A stretch of DNA of 64,000 nucleotides from JAWKOK01 sp963698255 (GCA_963698255.1 CAVOQD010000015.1:124001-188000), one strand, 5' to 3'. Shown: positions 47,215-57,756, counted from the first letter of the stretch. The notes: generated by a model from the sequence alone, not told the origin. A program made the numbers and translations.

Positions 47215-48591
47215 TCAGTGTTGCGAATCGAGTAAGATCTGCGACCGCGACAACGACGCTATGTCGGGCAGTCCGATGCGGGTCGCCTGATGCTGCCGGC
47301 CATGGCACTGTTTGAACTTGCGTCCGCTGTTGCACGGACACGGATCGTTGCGCCCGATGCCGTCGAAGGCGCGATCCAGGATGGCCATGACTTCGGGTAT
47401 CTCCCGCTGCCGACGATAGAGGCCGACCATGAGCTTCATGGCGAAGTCGGCGTGCTCGAAGAAATATTTGAACCCGGCGCAGAGGTAGTTGAGGCCCGGC
47501 TCGCCGTCCGGTGTGGTGATGAAGCGGTTTTTTGGGCATTCGCCATGGCAGGCAAAGCGCACGCTGCACTCCATGCAGTAGCGGGGCAGTGCGTCCAGTT
47601 TGTCCTGGCCAAAGGCCTGTTGCTTGGGCGAGGCCACCAACTCGATCATGTGCTCGTCGTGGATGTTGCCGAGCAGGTAATTGGGTTCCACAAAATGATC
47701 GCACGAATAGACATCGCCGTTGTGCTCAATGGCCAGACCCGTGCCGCAGGTCTCATTGAAGACACACATGCCCGACGACTCCAAACCCAGCCAATTGCGC
47801 AGCGCTGCCTCAAAGGTCTGCACGTAGACGCTGCCGACATCGTAACGCACCCACTCGTCGAAGATGGTGCTGAGGAAGCGCCCGAACTGCTCGGGCCCCA
47901 CCGACCGATCTGAGACCGTATCGCCCTGCTGGAAGAGCGTGAGACCGTCCTCGTTGATGCGCTCGACCACCGGGATGAACTGCATCCACGTCGTGCCGAC
48001 CTCGTCGCGCAGAAAGCGGTAGACTTCCAGCGGATAGTCGGCGTTGACGCGATTGACCGTGGTCAGCACGTTGTATTCGATGTCGTACTGTTGCAAGAGC
48101 CGAATGCCGCGCATCACCTTGTCGAAGGTCTGCCTGCCGCCTTTGTCGACCCGATAGATGTCGTGCAGTTTGGCCGGGCCATCCAGGCTGATGCCGATGA
48201 GGAAGTTGTGTTCTTTGAAGAAGGCCGCCCATTCGTCGTCCAGCAGCGTGCCATTGGTCTGCATGGTGTGCAGAAAGCGGATGCCCGGACGCCCATATTT
48301 CTCGACCAAACCCATGGCCCTGCGGTAGAAGTCCAGCCCCATGATAGTCGGCTCGCCGCCCTGCCAGGCGATGGTCACTTCGTCAACCTGGTGCCCTTCG
48401 ATAAGCTGCTTGATGTAAGCTTCCAGCGTCGAATCGCTCATGCGAAAGGGGCTGTCGGGGTAGAATACCTCTTTGTCCAGGAAGAAACAGTAGGCGCAAT
48501 CCAGGTTGCAGATGGCGCCGGTCGGCTTGGCCAGCATATGGAAGGCCGGCGGTGCGTCCTTGGGAATTGTGAGGGTGGGTGATGGTTTCAT
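47215..48591 (-). CDS. Anaerobic sulfatase-maturating radical SAM enzyme with SEC-C tail
   Basis: 458 aa. The radical SAM motif CNLDCAYC (Cys28, 32, 35) binds the SAM cluster; AWQGGEPTIMG, TMQTNGTLL and IGISLDGP are typical of anSME. The SPASM region (CVFNETCGTGLAIEHNGDVYSCDHF, YCMECSVRFACHGECPKNRF) holds two further clusters. The last 50 residues carry a SEC-C zinc motif, NDPCPCNSGRKFKQCHG, an addition to the usual maturase. It converts the active-site Cys of the neighbouring sulfatase to formylglycine without oxygen. Confidence 0.92.
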   Translation of the reverse strand: MKPSPTLTIPKDAPPAFHMLAKPTGAICNLDCAYCFFLDKEVFYPDSPFRMSDSTLEAYIKQLIEGHQVDEVTIAWQGGEPTIMGLDFYRRAMGLVEKYGRPGIRFLHTMQTNGTLLDDEWAAFFKEHNFLIGISLDGPAKLHDIYRVDKGGRQTFDKVMRGIRLLQQYDIEYNVLTTVNRVNADYPLEVYRFLRDEVGTTWMQFIPVVERINEDGLTLFQQGDTVSDRSVGPEQFGRFLSTIFDEWVRYDVGSVYVQTFEAALRNWLGLESSGMCVFNETCGTGLAIEHNGDVYSCDHFVEPNYLLGNIHDEHMIELVASPKQQAFGQDKLDALPRYCMECSVRFACHGECPKNRFITTPDGEPGLNYLCAGFKYFFEHADFAMKLMVGLYRRQREIPEVMAILDRAFDGIGRNDPCPCNSGRKFKQCHGRQHQATRIGLPDIASLSRSQILLDSQH

Positions 48592-48627
48592 ATTGGCCTA
48601 GGTGAAGTGCTTATTGATTTGAGCGAC

Positions 48628-48656
48628 CTGACAACGCTTCCTTTTTACCATAGAAT
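48628..48656 (+). promoter_or_regulatory. Promoter of the rhamnonate-dehydratase-like gene
   Basis: CTGACA (48628-48633), 17-bp spacer, TAGAAT (48651-48656), about 44 nt before the ATG at 48700. Confidence 0.55.
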
Positions 48657-48699
48657 AGATGAATCGTCATGTGCCAATCAACCATTTCAGGAGGTTTAC

Positions 48700-49887
48700 A
48701 TGGAGATTACCCGAGTACGACTCTATCGTGTGACCGGCACGCTGGAACATGAGGGCGAGTTCTGGGAAGAACGGCTGGTGCGGCCGGTCGACATCTATCC
48801 CGAACACAAGGCTGAAGGAGGGCCCGGGCTGGAGTCGCTTGGACCCGGCATCTATCGCAATGTGGCCCACTTTGTCGAGATCGAGACCGACCAGGGCGTG
48901 AGCGGTATCGGTGGCCCGATTCCCGAGGAACTGGCCTACATCATCGGCAAGCAGTTGGCGCCCTTGCTCATCGGCCACGATCCACTGGCCATCGAACGCC
49001 TCTGGGATCGCATGTACCGCTTCCAGGTCCATGGGCGCAAAGGCACGCCAATGATGGCGTTGAGCGCGGTCGACTGCGCTCTGTGGGATCTGAAGGGCAA
49101 GTGGTTCGATGCACCGGTCTATCAACTGCTCGGCGGACCGACGCGGACAGAGATTCCAGCCTACGCCAGCGCCCTGGGCTACTCGCTGGATCCGGAACTG
49201 GTGCAGGAACGTGCCCGGCAGTTTGTCGATGATGGCTTCAGGGCCACCAAGTGGTTCTTCCGAGATGGTCCCACCGACGGCATCGCAGGCATCCAGCGCA
49301 ACCTGCGTCTGGTGCGCTCACTTCGGGACGCGGTCGGTCCGGATGTGGATATCATGCTCGATGCCTGGATGAGCTGGGATGTGGCCTACACGGTGCAGAT
49401 GGCGGCGCGCCTGGAAGAGTACATGCCCCGCTGGATCGAGGAACCGGTGCTGCCGGACAAGATCGACCAGTACGCCGAAATTCGTCGAAACGTGCGCATC
49501 CCCATTTCGGGCGGCGAACATGAGTACACACGCTGGGGCATGAAGATGCTCTTCGACGCCGGCGCCTGTGATGTCTATCAGCCGGACATCTACTGGGCCG
49601 GCGGCATCTCCGAGATGATGAAGATCACGGCGCTGGCCTCGGCCTACGACGTGCCCATCATTCCCCACGGACACTCAACGCCGGCCTCGGCCCACTTCAT
49701 CGCGGCCTGGCCCCAGACGACCTGCCCACTGCTGGAATACCTGGTCAAGTGGAACGAGATCCACCAGTTCTTCCTGGCCACGCCGCTCAAGCCGGTCAAC
49801 GGCGTTGTCACGCTGCCGACCACGCCCGGCCTGGGTATGGAGTTGGATGAAGGGAAGATTGAAGAGCGTGAGGAATTGACGTTCTGA
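48700..49887 (+). CDS. L-rhamnonate dehydratase-like enolase-superfamily enzyme
   Basis: About 395 aa. ATG 48700 follows AGGAGG at good spacing; the in-frame upstream extension includes the promoter and is rejected. Metal ligands lie in DIMLDAWMSWD, RWIEEPVLPDK and SGGEHEYTRWG; the catalytic His is in IPHGHSTPAS. The long N-terminal segment (GEFWEERLVRPVDIYPEHKAEG) and the motif set are those of RhmD-type dehydratases. It would convert L-rhamnonate or a related acid to the 2-keto-3-deoxy acid. With the sulfatase nearby this suggests use of sulfated rhamnose- or fucose-rich glycans. Confidence 0.87.
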   Translation: MEITRVRLYRVTGTLEHEGEFWEERLVRPVDIYPEHKAEGGPGLESLGPGIYRNVAHFVEIETDQGVSGIGGPIPEELAYIIGKQLAPLLIGHDPLAIERLWDRMYRFQVHGRKGTPMMALSAVDCALWDLKGKWFDAPVYQLLGGPTRTEIPAYASALGYSLDPELVQERARQFVDDGFRATKWFFRDGPTDGIAGIQRNLRLVRSLRDAVGPDVDIMLDAWMSWDVAYTVQMAARLEEYMPRWIEEPVLPDKIDQYAEIRRNVRIPISGGEHEYTRWGMKMLFDAGACDVYQPDIYWAGGISEMMKITALASAYDVPIIPHGHSTPASAHFIAAWPQTTCPLLEYLVKWNEIHQFFLATPLKPVNGVVTLPTTPGLGMELDEGKIEEREELTF

Positions 49888-49907
49888 GTGGATGGGGATT
49901 GGTGACT

Positions 49908-49978
49908 AGGGATTTGGGGACTGGTGATCGGGCGTCGAAAGCCTTATTCCTGTCCCCGATCACCGTTCCCCAATCCCT
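49908..49978. repeat. Long hairpin, GGGATTTGGGGA word family, between convergent genes
   Basis: 49908-49932 pairs with 49955-49978 with a few mismatches (GGGATTTGGGGA against TCCCCAATCCC; TGGTGATCGGG against CCCGATCACC). It lies between the dehydratase and the convergent adaptor-TolB gene. Confidence 0.75.
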
Positions 49979-49984
49979 TTTCCC

Positions 49985-52535
49985 CTACCAACTCAACACC
50001 TGCTCGCCGCCGAAGGCGTACTCGAAGTCCAGGGCGATGGGCAAGCGGCTGCTGGTTGCCGCCGTCCGCGTCCATGATCCAGATGGCCCAGTCGCCGGCC
50101 GAGTTGTCCTCGCCGCGGTTGCTCAGGAAGGCGATCTGATCGCCGTCCGGGCTCCAGGCCGGGGCCACGTTCTGCGGATATTCGACAGCCAGCAGATCCA
50201 GCGGGCGGGTCAGCGCTTGCAGGTCGCTGCCGTCCGGGTTGACCGTGAAGATCTCACGGTGGTTGCCCTCTTGGCTCTGGAAGACAATGCGTCCGCCGTT
50301 GTCCTGCCAGTCCGGGTCCTCGTAGGAGAACTTGGCGACGACCGGCCGATCCTGCGAGTCCGGCGTGTCACCGGTGATCTGGATGCCGCTGCTGCTGGCG
50401 TAGACGATGCCCGCTTCGGTCCATTCGGGCGAGACCGCAGTGGTCAGGCTCGGGATGTCGCGGAAGTTTTCGCCGTTGATGTCCACTCGACTCAACTGAT
50501 TTTCCGGCTTGCCCGTGATCGGGAAGTCCTTGAGAAATTGGTTGTCCGGCAGGCAGATGCTCGATCCGACCTGGCGACACTCGTAGTCGCCGGTGTAGCG
50601 GCTGAAGACGATGTATTGGCCGTCCGGGCTCCAACTCGGCCCGCGCAGACCCTCGCCGCCGTTGAAGATCATCCGCTCATTCGAACCGTCGATATCGACA
50701 ACATAGAGACCGTGCTCACCGCCGCCACGCACAAAGGCCACGCTCTGGCCTTCAGGGCTGATGGCCGGGTCCATGCCATAGGTCAGCGGCCAGTAGTCGC
50801 CGCCTGAGAAATCGTAGGCGTAGATCATGCCGCCGCTGCTGGTCTGGAAGACCAACGGACGCTCAACGCTTGCAGCAACCGCCGGTGTGCCGGCAAAGGT
50901 CACATCCTCGTTAACGAAAAAAGGGGCAGCCGGCCCCTCGTTCTCCGACTGCCACTCTTCTGCGATGATATTGCTTGTCACGGCAACATCACCGCCGCCT
51001 TCGTCGATTCTGAGGTAGTCACTGGACACCCAGCCCAGCTGGCCGTTCTCCGTCTGAATCAGCGTCCACTCACCGCCGTCGCTTTCACCGATGACAGTTA
51101 ACGACGTGCCTGAGGGCGTCTTGCCGATGACGGCATAGTTGGCGCCAGGGCCGGAGCGGACGTTCAGGTTGGCGCTGCCGGCATCCACGATGGCGGTCAG
51201 CATGGCTGTGGCTTCAGGATCTTCACTCACATCCGTTGTTGCCTCGACTTCGATCATCTCGACATTGCTTTGCTCTTCCATCGGAACCGGAGCGGCCTGT
51301 ACCTTAACCGGTGCGTTCACAGCCGGTCGGGCCGCTGCACGCCCGACATCATCACGGATGATAGTGGCCTCGGCAGTCATGTTCCAGCGTAACTGTTCAT
51401 CCTGTTCATCCAGGTCGACCAACACCGTGTAGGTGATGTCGCCCTGCTTGTTCTCGCCGATGGACTTGATGCTGGCCACGCGGCCGGTCAACTGCGTGTC
51501 GGGCAGGGCATCGAAGCGGATGTCGACGCTGTCGCCGGGCATCACGTTGACCACGCTCAGTTCGGTCAGGTCGTCAGTCTCGATGCGCCAGGAACCAAAG
51601 TCTGCTAGGGTGACGGCGGCGGCGCCGGGCGAAACCTGCTCGCCCATCTCCACATTGATGGCGGCGATTGTGCCGTCAAAGGGAGCGGTCAACACAGTCT
51701 GTTTCAGGGCGGCAACGGCATCCTGTAGCACGGCCTGAGAAGCGGCCACCGATGCCTCGGCAGCAGCAATGGTCTCTTCCTTGGAGCCGGCCAGGAAGTT
51801 GTCCAGATCGGCCTGGGCCGATGTCACCTGGGCCTGGGCGCCGGCAATGTCGCTGCCGTTGGGCGCTACAAATAGATCGTCGTAGCGAGCCTGAGCGGCC
51901 ACATAGTCGTTGGTCGCCTTTTCGAGCGCCGTGGCCTGGGGCATCATGCTGATGTCGTTGCTCCACGAAACCTGGTCGTAGTCAGACTGCGCCTGACGCA
52001 GCGCTGCCTGGGCCTTGGCCAGATCCGCTCGGGCTACGGTGACGTCGGCATCGCTGGGTCCATCATAGACCTTTTGAAGCGATGCCTGGGCCGACGTAAT
52101 GGCAGCCTGGTAGCGGGCAACCTCTTCCGGGCGGGGGTCGGCCGTCAATTCAGCCAGCTTCAGCTCGGCGTTGCGCAGATTGGCCTCTGCCTGGGCCACG
52201 GCGGCCTGCTGACGGGAGTTCTCAAGTTGGAGCAATGGCGTTCCGGCCGAGACTATCGCGCCTTCGTTGACCAGCACATCGTTGACGATACCGCTGGTTG
52301 CCACGCTCAAATCGGCCTGCCGATTGGGCACGACAATCGCTTCGACAATGACGTCATTGGCCGCGGTCACGGCCGGAAGCAGCGTGTCGTCGAAGCCTTG
52401 ATCGGACGCATTGGCCGCTTCCTGAGTGCTGTTGCCACGGTTGAAGATGGGCTGGGCATAGCTGTCTCGGCCGAAATAGCCGACGACGCCAATCACGATT
52501 GCACCGATTGCCAAGCCATATAGTGCTTTTTTCAT
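49985..52535 (-). CDS. Periplasmic adaptor (HlyD/MacA-like) - SH3 - TolB propeller fusion (one +1 frameshift near C-terminus)
   Basis: About 850 aa after correction. An N-terminal membrane anchor (ALYGLAIGAIVIGVVGYF) is followed by the barrel-sandwich hybrid (SGIVNDVLVNEGAIVSAGTPLLQLE, TAPFDGTIAAINVEMGEQV) enclosing an Ala/Gln-rich coiled-coil hairpin (about 105-290), then a beta-barrel. An SH3b domain (about 470-525, SANLNVRSGPGANYAVIG, LGWVSSDYL) and a TolB-like propeller (SWSPDGQYIVFSRYTG, PAWSPDGDQIAFLSNRG) complete it. An extra C near 50045 shifts the last 20 residues, which should end FGGEQVLSW. Such adaptors pair with MacB-type ABC permeases, here at 54086-56530; the SH3 and propeller additions are unusual. 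Confidence 0.85.
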
Positions 52536-52965
52536 GTTCAGGAACTCCTTCTTTTGCTTTCTGCTACTAATTTGCTACCGCAGAGTTCAAAAAATGCTCT
52601 GCCCTCTGACGCCAGGTTTATGTACTCAGTCTAATCCGGAATATCGTTTGTCTACAGTGTGTTCAGCAACACAACACCATGACTTTGCCCACCTGCCGAC
52701 CATGAGTCTGCTCATTCACGTGGCTCAGATCCTGGGTGATCCTCGAATTGGAAGCCCTGCTTTTGTTCTTCGTAAACCGGCAGATATGATCCAATCAGGG
52801 CAATTGTGCAGAATGCGATGACGAGTAGAGGGGTCATGGCCTGTTCTCCGATTCAAGTGTTTGGCATCTGAAACAATGTTTTGTCAATGTTTTGTATAGA
52901 TAATATACGCCTTGTCCAGCTTTTGTTATGTGGCGGTGATTACAATTGGGTTCGCCTACGCCTCC
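52536..52965. other. Gap upstream of the adaptor gene with one possible small gene
   Basis: Apart from the 41-codon frame at 52712-52837 no gene is seen. Minus-strand A+T-rich words around 52875-52915 (TTGACA, TATTAT, TATACA) could supply promoter elements for the small frame or the adaptor gene, but none has ideal spacing. Confidence 0.4.
52712..52837 (-). CDS. Possible 41-aa single-span membrane protein
   Basis: ATG 52837 is preceded by GGAG at 9-nt spacing. The product begins MTPLLVIAFCTIALIGSYLP, a plausible membrane helix, followed by a polar tail (VYEEQKQGFQFEDHPGSEPRE). It lies on the same strand as the adaptor gene, about 180 nt upstream of it. No family is recognised; it could be chance, but the ribosome site and hydrophobic pattern favour a real small protein. 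Confidence 0.4.
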   Translation of the reverse strand: MTPLLVIAFCTIALIGSYLPVYEEQKQGFQFEDHPGSEPRE

Positions 52966-53010
52966 AATTCAAAAGGGCCACGTTGACTTGCAACGTGGCC
53001 CTTTTGAATT
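52966..53010. terminator. 20-bp perfect stem-loop, bidirectional terminator-like
   Basis: 52966-52985 pairs perfectly with 52991-53010 around ACTTG. A-rich and T-rich outer ends (AATTCAAAAGGG / CCCTTTTGAATTTTT) give terminator character on both strands. It follows the stop of the coiled-coil gene at 53116. Confidence 0.75.
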
Positions 53011-53115
53011 TTTGATAGATTAAGACTATCTACGCCCATCGTCCCAGCTATTGACGATCCGTTGATGATCGGGGGCGAAATTGGTCAGCAGCCATGTGGG
53101 AATGCGACCTCGCTG

Positions 53116-54012
53116 TTACCATTCGAAGCTTTGGACCAAGATGACGTCGTGTGCCGCCGCCACTTCGCGTACCGCCGGCCGAGCGTAGTGGGTGATCAAT
53201 AGTTGGACAATCTCCCGGTCCGGATACGCATCCTTCACCACTGCGGCCTTGTGCGCTAGTTGGCCCATCACCTGTTCCGCCGCGTCACGCCCGCCGCGTC
53301 GGCGATCCAGTTGCAGCTTGGATTCGCCCACCAGCACGATGGGTACGTCGCCACGATGTCCGAGCGCAAAGATGTTGATCTCCTCACCCTCCACATCGGT
53401 GCGCACCATGCGCTCGTCCAGCACGATGTCATGCTCGGTTTTTAGATAGGCGGGCAGTTGTCGATAGGCCTCGTTTTCCAACGAATAGCTGACGCTACGC
53501 GACAGCCCGCCCATCTCCTGCGCCAGGTTGGACACGACGTCAATCAGCTTTTCCAGACGACCATCGGTGCTCAACTGTGCCTGGGTCAGTTCCTCTATCC
53601 GCGCTTCGGTCCGATTCTGCGCCTCTGCCAGTTCCTCCATGCGTGATTCGGTTCGATTCTGCGCCTGAGTCAAATCTACCTGAGCCTGGGTCAGTTCCGC
53701 CATACGCGCTTCGATCCGATTTTGGCTTTCTGCCAGTTCTCCTACCTGCGCTTCGGTCCGACTCTGCGCCTCCGCCAGTTCTCCTACCCGTGCTTCGGTC
53801 CGATTCTGTGCCTCCGCCAGTTCTCCTACCCGTGCTTCGGTACGGTCCTGCGCCTCTGCCAATTCCCGCACGATCTTCTTCAGTTCGTTGAAGTCGCTGG
53901 TCTTGACCAGGTCGTTGTAGGCAGCGTGGATGGTCTCTGCCAACACGGTTGCCTGTTCAGGCTGAAAGACACGACTGAAGCGAAGGGTCAGGCTATCAAT
54001 GTTCATGCTCAT
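53116..54012 (-). CDS. Coiled-coil protein with nuclease-like C-terminal domain (DUF3782-like)
   Basis: 298 aa. Residues 50-154 are a run of 14-residue repeats (ELAEAQNRTEARVG and variants), predicted to form a long coiled coil. The C-terminal 130 residues have LPAYLKTEHDIVLDERMV, EEINIFALGHRGDVPIVLVGESKLQ and LLITHYARPAVREVAA, consistent with a PD-(D/E)xK-like fold with E-x-K, as described for DUF3782-type proteins. AGGAG precedes the ATG. Function unknown; such proteins are common in Chloroflexota and cyanobacteria. Confidence 0.75.
   Translation of the reverse strand: MSMNIDSLTLRFSRVFQPEQATVLAETIHAAYNDLVKTSDFNELKKIVRELAEAQDRTEARVGELAEAQNRTEARVGELAEAQSRTEAQVGELAESQNRIEARMAELTQAQVDLTQAQNRTESRMEELAEAQNRTEARIEELTQAQLSTDGRLEKLIDVVSNLAQEMGGLSRSVSYSLENEAYRQLPAYLKTEHDIVLDERMVRTDVEGEEINIFALGHRGDVPIVLVGESKLQLDRRRGGRDAAEQVMGQLAHKAAVVKDAYPDREIVQLLITHYARPAVREVAAAHDVILVQSFEW
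53551..53865 (-). repeat. 42-bp tandem coding repeats (14-aa units)
   Basis: About seven degenerate 42-bp units encode ELAEAQ(N/D/S)RTEAR-type repeats; the fifth unit has lost several residues (ELTQAQVD). Unit number is likely to vary between strains. Confidence 0.75.
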
Positions 54013-54085
54013 GATACGTACTCCTTTCGGGGGATTTTTCCGCGATCGTCAACCATCATTATACCACGAGGAACGCCTGTTCTGT

Positions 54086-56522
54086 CTACTCGTATGCCAG
54101 CACCTCGCGCACGGTCAGACGCGACGCGTTCCATGCCGGCAGGAAGCTGGCCACCGCGGCCAGGGCGATGACGATGCCCAGCCAGGTGAAGAGACCCGAC
54201 GCCGAGAAGACGAAGGTCGGCGTGATCTGGAAGAGGGCCGTGCCCACCGCGCTGGTCAGAGCCAAGCCGACCGGATAGGCCAGCAGCGCGCCGATGCCCC
54301 AACTGATCAGACCGATGATCAGGCCCTCGACGATGACGATGCGTTGGATGGCCCAGTCCGATGCGCCGATGGCTCGCATGACGCCGATCTCGCGTGTTCG
54401 TTCGAGGACGTTGGTGCTCATGGTGCCCATCAAGCCCAGCGCGCCCACGGAAGCGATCAGCACGCCCATGGCCAGCAACAGGTAGACAATGATGTCGAAG
54501 AAGGCCCCGGTGAAGGCGCGGATCTGGGCGATGGTGAAGACCGAGGCCACGCGAATGCCTCCCTCTTCCAACGCCGTTTGCAGCGCCTCCAGCGTTGAGC
54601 CGGACTCCAGGATCCCTTCGGGTTCGATGGTGACCTGTACGCTGCCGGCTCGCCCGACATCGCCGGTTAGCTTCGAGAAATAGGGTAGATTCACATAGGC
54701 CGGCGCTTCACTGGGGCCGCCAAAGACCTGGGCCACGCCAACGACCACGAACTCGCGGTTCTTGTCGTCGATCTCCAGCGTGACTGTGTCGCCCAACGCA
54801 ATGTCCGGCTCGTTGGCCACGATCGACTGGGTCAGCACGATGGCGTTCTCGTCGTCGGGCAACAGCCAGCGGCCTTCGACCAGCGTCGGTTGCACCATCT
54901 CGCTCTCTGCCGGCAGCGATGTAATGGCGATCTGGTCGCCGTCACTGCCGTCGCCGCGGATATAGGTGGCGCTGCCCGAACCCCAACTTTCGGCAGCGAT
55001 GACGCCAGGCACATTTGCCACCACTTGTTCAATCTGTGCCGTGCGGTAGTTGCGTTCGAACTGGATCTGAATATCGAACTGATTGTAGGCAAGCGCCTCG
55101 TCGATCAGGTTGCCCAACGACAGACGGATGCTGCCCACGGTCATGAAGAGCATGCCGCCCAGCGTCAGCGTGATCAACGTCATGATCAGCCGTGAGCGCC
55201 GGCGGAACGTGTTGCGCAGCGACAGTTGCATCGGCCGCGAGATGCCGCGGATTCTGCCCAACAGTCGGGTGAAGCGGTCGGCGCCGAACTGGCCTTTGCC
55301 TAGGCCATAGTCGGAGATGGCTTCGCGCACCGTGACCGACGTGCCTCTGTAGACAGGATAGAGCGCGGCCAGCAGCGGAACGCCGACGCCAACGACGACT
55401 TCAAGCAGGAGTATGTTGGTCGGTATGCTGAGCGCCGGGAAGGTCACGTTGATGAACCCGCCCAGGAACTGGGCCAATGCGCTTGACACGACCGCTGTCA
55501 GCGGGATGGCAACGGCCAGCGCCAGCAGACTGTAGATCAACACCGAACTCAGGTACATGGCCACGATCTGACCGCGGCGCGCACCCACCGACTTCATGAC
55601 GCCAATTTGGCGTACCTGCTGCGACATCAGCGCCGAGATGGTGTTGATGACCAGGAAACTGCTCAGCGCCAGAGCCAGCAGGCCCAGCGGCGTCAGCAGC
55701 AGCGTGATGGCGTCGAAGAGGTCCTGCAGGGGAAGCTCTCCGGGCTCCTGCACGATACTTATCTGGACCGAGCGGCCACTGCGTTCGATCTTGGCGACCA
55801 CATCGTCGTTGACGCCTTCAAGATATGCTTTGTCGGCAAGCTGTTCAGGCGCGCCATTGGCCACGAAATCGACCTGAGCATAATTGGCCGGTCCACCCAA
55901 TCGTTCGAACGTCTCCTGGGTGACGAAACCGGTTCCGCTGCCCGTGAAGGCCGCCGGGAATCCGGTCGGATCGTAGACCGCGCCGCTGACCGTCACGTCG
56001 CGGATCTTGCCATCGACCGTCTCGACGCGCAGGCTGTCGCCTACGGTCAGTCCGGCCGGCAACGATTGGGTGTCCAGCGAACTGCGTTCGAGCACGATCT
56101 CATCTTTGGTCGGCCAGCGACCCGCCTCCGCGCCGAAGTCTTCATGGCCGTCCACGCTGTCGACCAAAGATAGCGTGTTGATCGGCATCTCTTCGAAGTC
56201 GGGAATGGAATAGAGCGCAAGCGGCTCCCATTGGCCCGGCGTCACCTCCACTTTGATGTTGGTGTTGCCGCGTCCTTCGGCGACGGCCACCTCCGGCATG
56301 TGCTCGATGGACTCGATCATGTCGTCGTCGAGACCGCTAGCGAGAATGGTGGCGTGGGATGCGTTGCTCGTACTGTAGACCGTCTGCATCTCGCCCAGGA
56401 CGACGGTGCTCAACTGTTGCACAGTGCCCACGGCAAAGATGCCGACGGCGATGGAGGCCACGACGAGTATTGTGCGCGTGCGGTTCGACCACAGGTCGCG
56501 CACGACTTTCATCCACCTTGGG

Positions 56523-56530
<8 letters not shown>
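54086..56530 (-). CDS. ABC transporter permease, double FtsX domain (MacB/LolC-like)
   Basis: 814 aa. An N-terminal membrane helix (TILVVASIAVGIFAVGTVQQL) and a large periplasmic domain precede the first FtsX unit (about 275-395, SQQVRQIGVMKSVGARRGQIVAMYLSS). A second periplasmic domain and a second FtsX unit (about 695-805, ERTREIGVMRAIGASDWAIQRI) follow, ending ASRLTVREVLAYE. It is a fused two-half permease of the mechanotransmission type. Its start overlaps the ATPase stop by 8 nt. It probably exports lipoproteins, peptides or drugs together with the ATPase and the adaptor at 49985-52535. Confidence 0.92.
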
Positions 56531-57406
<876 letters not shown>

Positions 57407-57407
<1 letters not shown>

Positions 57408-57557
57408 GGTGTGATATCCTTTTGCTGCTTGCTGCTTGCTGCTTGCTGCTTTGGCTGCGTGATAACGTACTACGTACTGCGTAAGGTTTCGATTGCGGGA
57501 GTCACAGGTCAACGACATCATTAAGAGTTGAGAATTATCAATTCATCGTTAACCGTT
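57407..57557 (-). promoter_or_regulatory. Leader copy A, homologous to the response-regulator leader
   Basis: Read on the minus strand, 57557 to 57407 (including the 7-bp repeats) matches 60203-60329 at most positions: AACGGTTAA, TGAATTGATAAT, TTAATGATGTCGTTGACCTG, CCTTACGCAGTACG and AGCAGCAAA..GGAT..CACCATG are shared. The match runs to the start codon in both copies, so promoter, leader and ribosome site appear duplicated. Confidence 0.8.
57423..57450. repeat. 7-bp tandem repeat in the leader of the ABC ATPase gene
   Basis: Four perfect copies of TGCTGCT (AGCAGCA on the transcribed strand) sit immediately upstream of the AAAGGA ribosome site. Slippage here would change leader length. The homologous leader at 60203-60329 has only one copy. 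Confidence 0.7.
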
Positions 57558-57744
57558 CGCATTGACAATTGAACGTTGACAATTGTCAATTGACCATTTC
57601 CCTTCCCTCAAAATAATACACCTTCCTTCCCTCCCCACCCAGTGCCTTCTACCACCTTCCCACATGAATCCACTCACCTTCCTCCATGGCTGAACTCATG
57701 GGCCGGTATGCGCGCGACACATGGGCGAACCATCTTCCTGCTGC

Positions 57745-57750
57745 TATAAT
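57745..57750 (+). promoter_or_regulatory. -10 box 6 nt before the sensor-kinase start (leaderless)
   Basis: TATAAT at 57745-57750 is followed by GGAACC and then ATG 57757. Transcription would start at the A of the start codon. A weak TGGGCG lies at the -35 position. An in-frame ATG at 57721 would place this box inside the coding region. Confidence 0.5.
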
Positions 57751-57756
57751 GGAACC

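Noticed and set aside
57408..57521. Longer N-terminus for the ABC ATPase
   Set aside because: The region is a leader duplicated upstream of the response regulator; a ribosome site and ATG at 57407 match the second copy.
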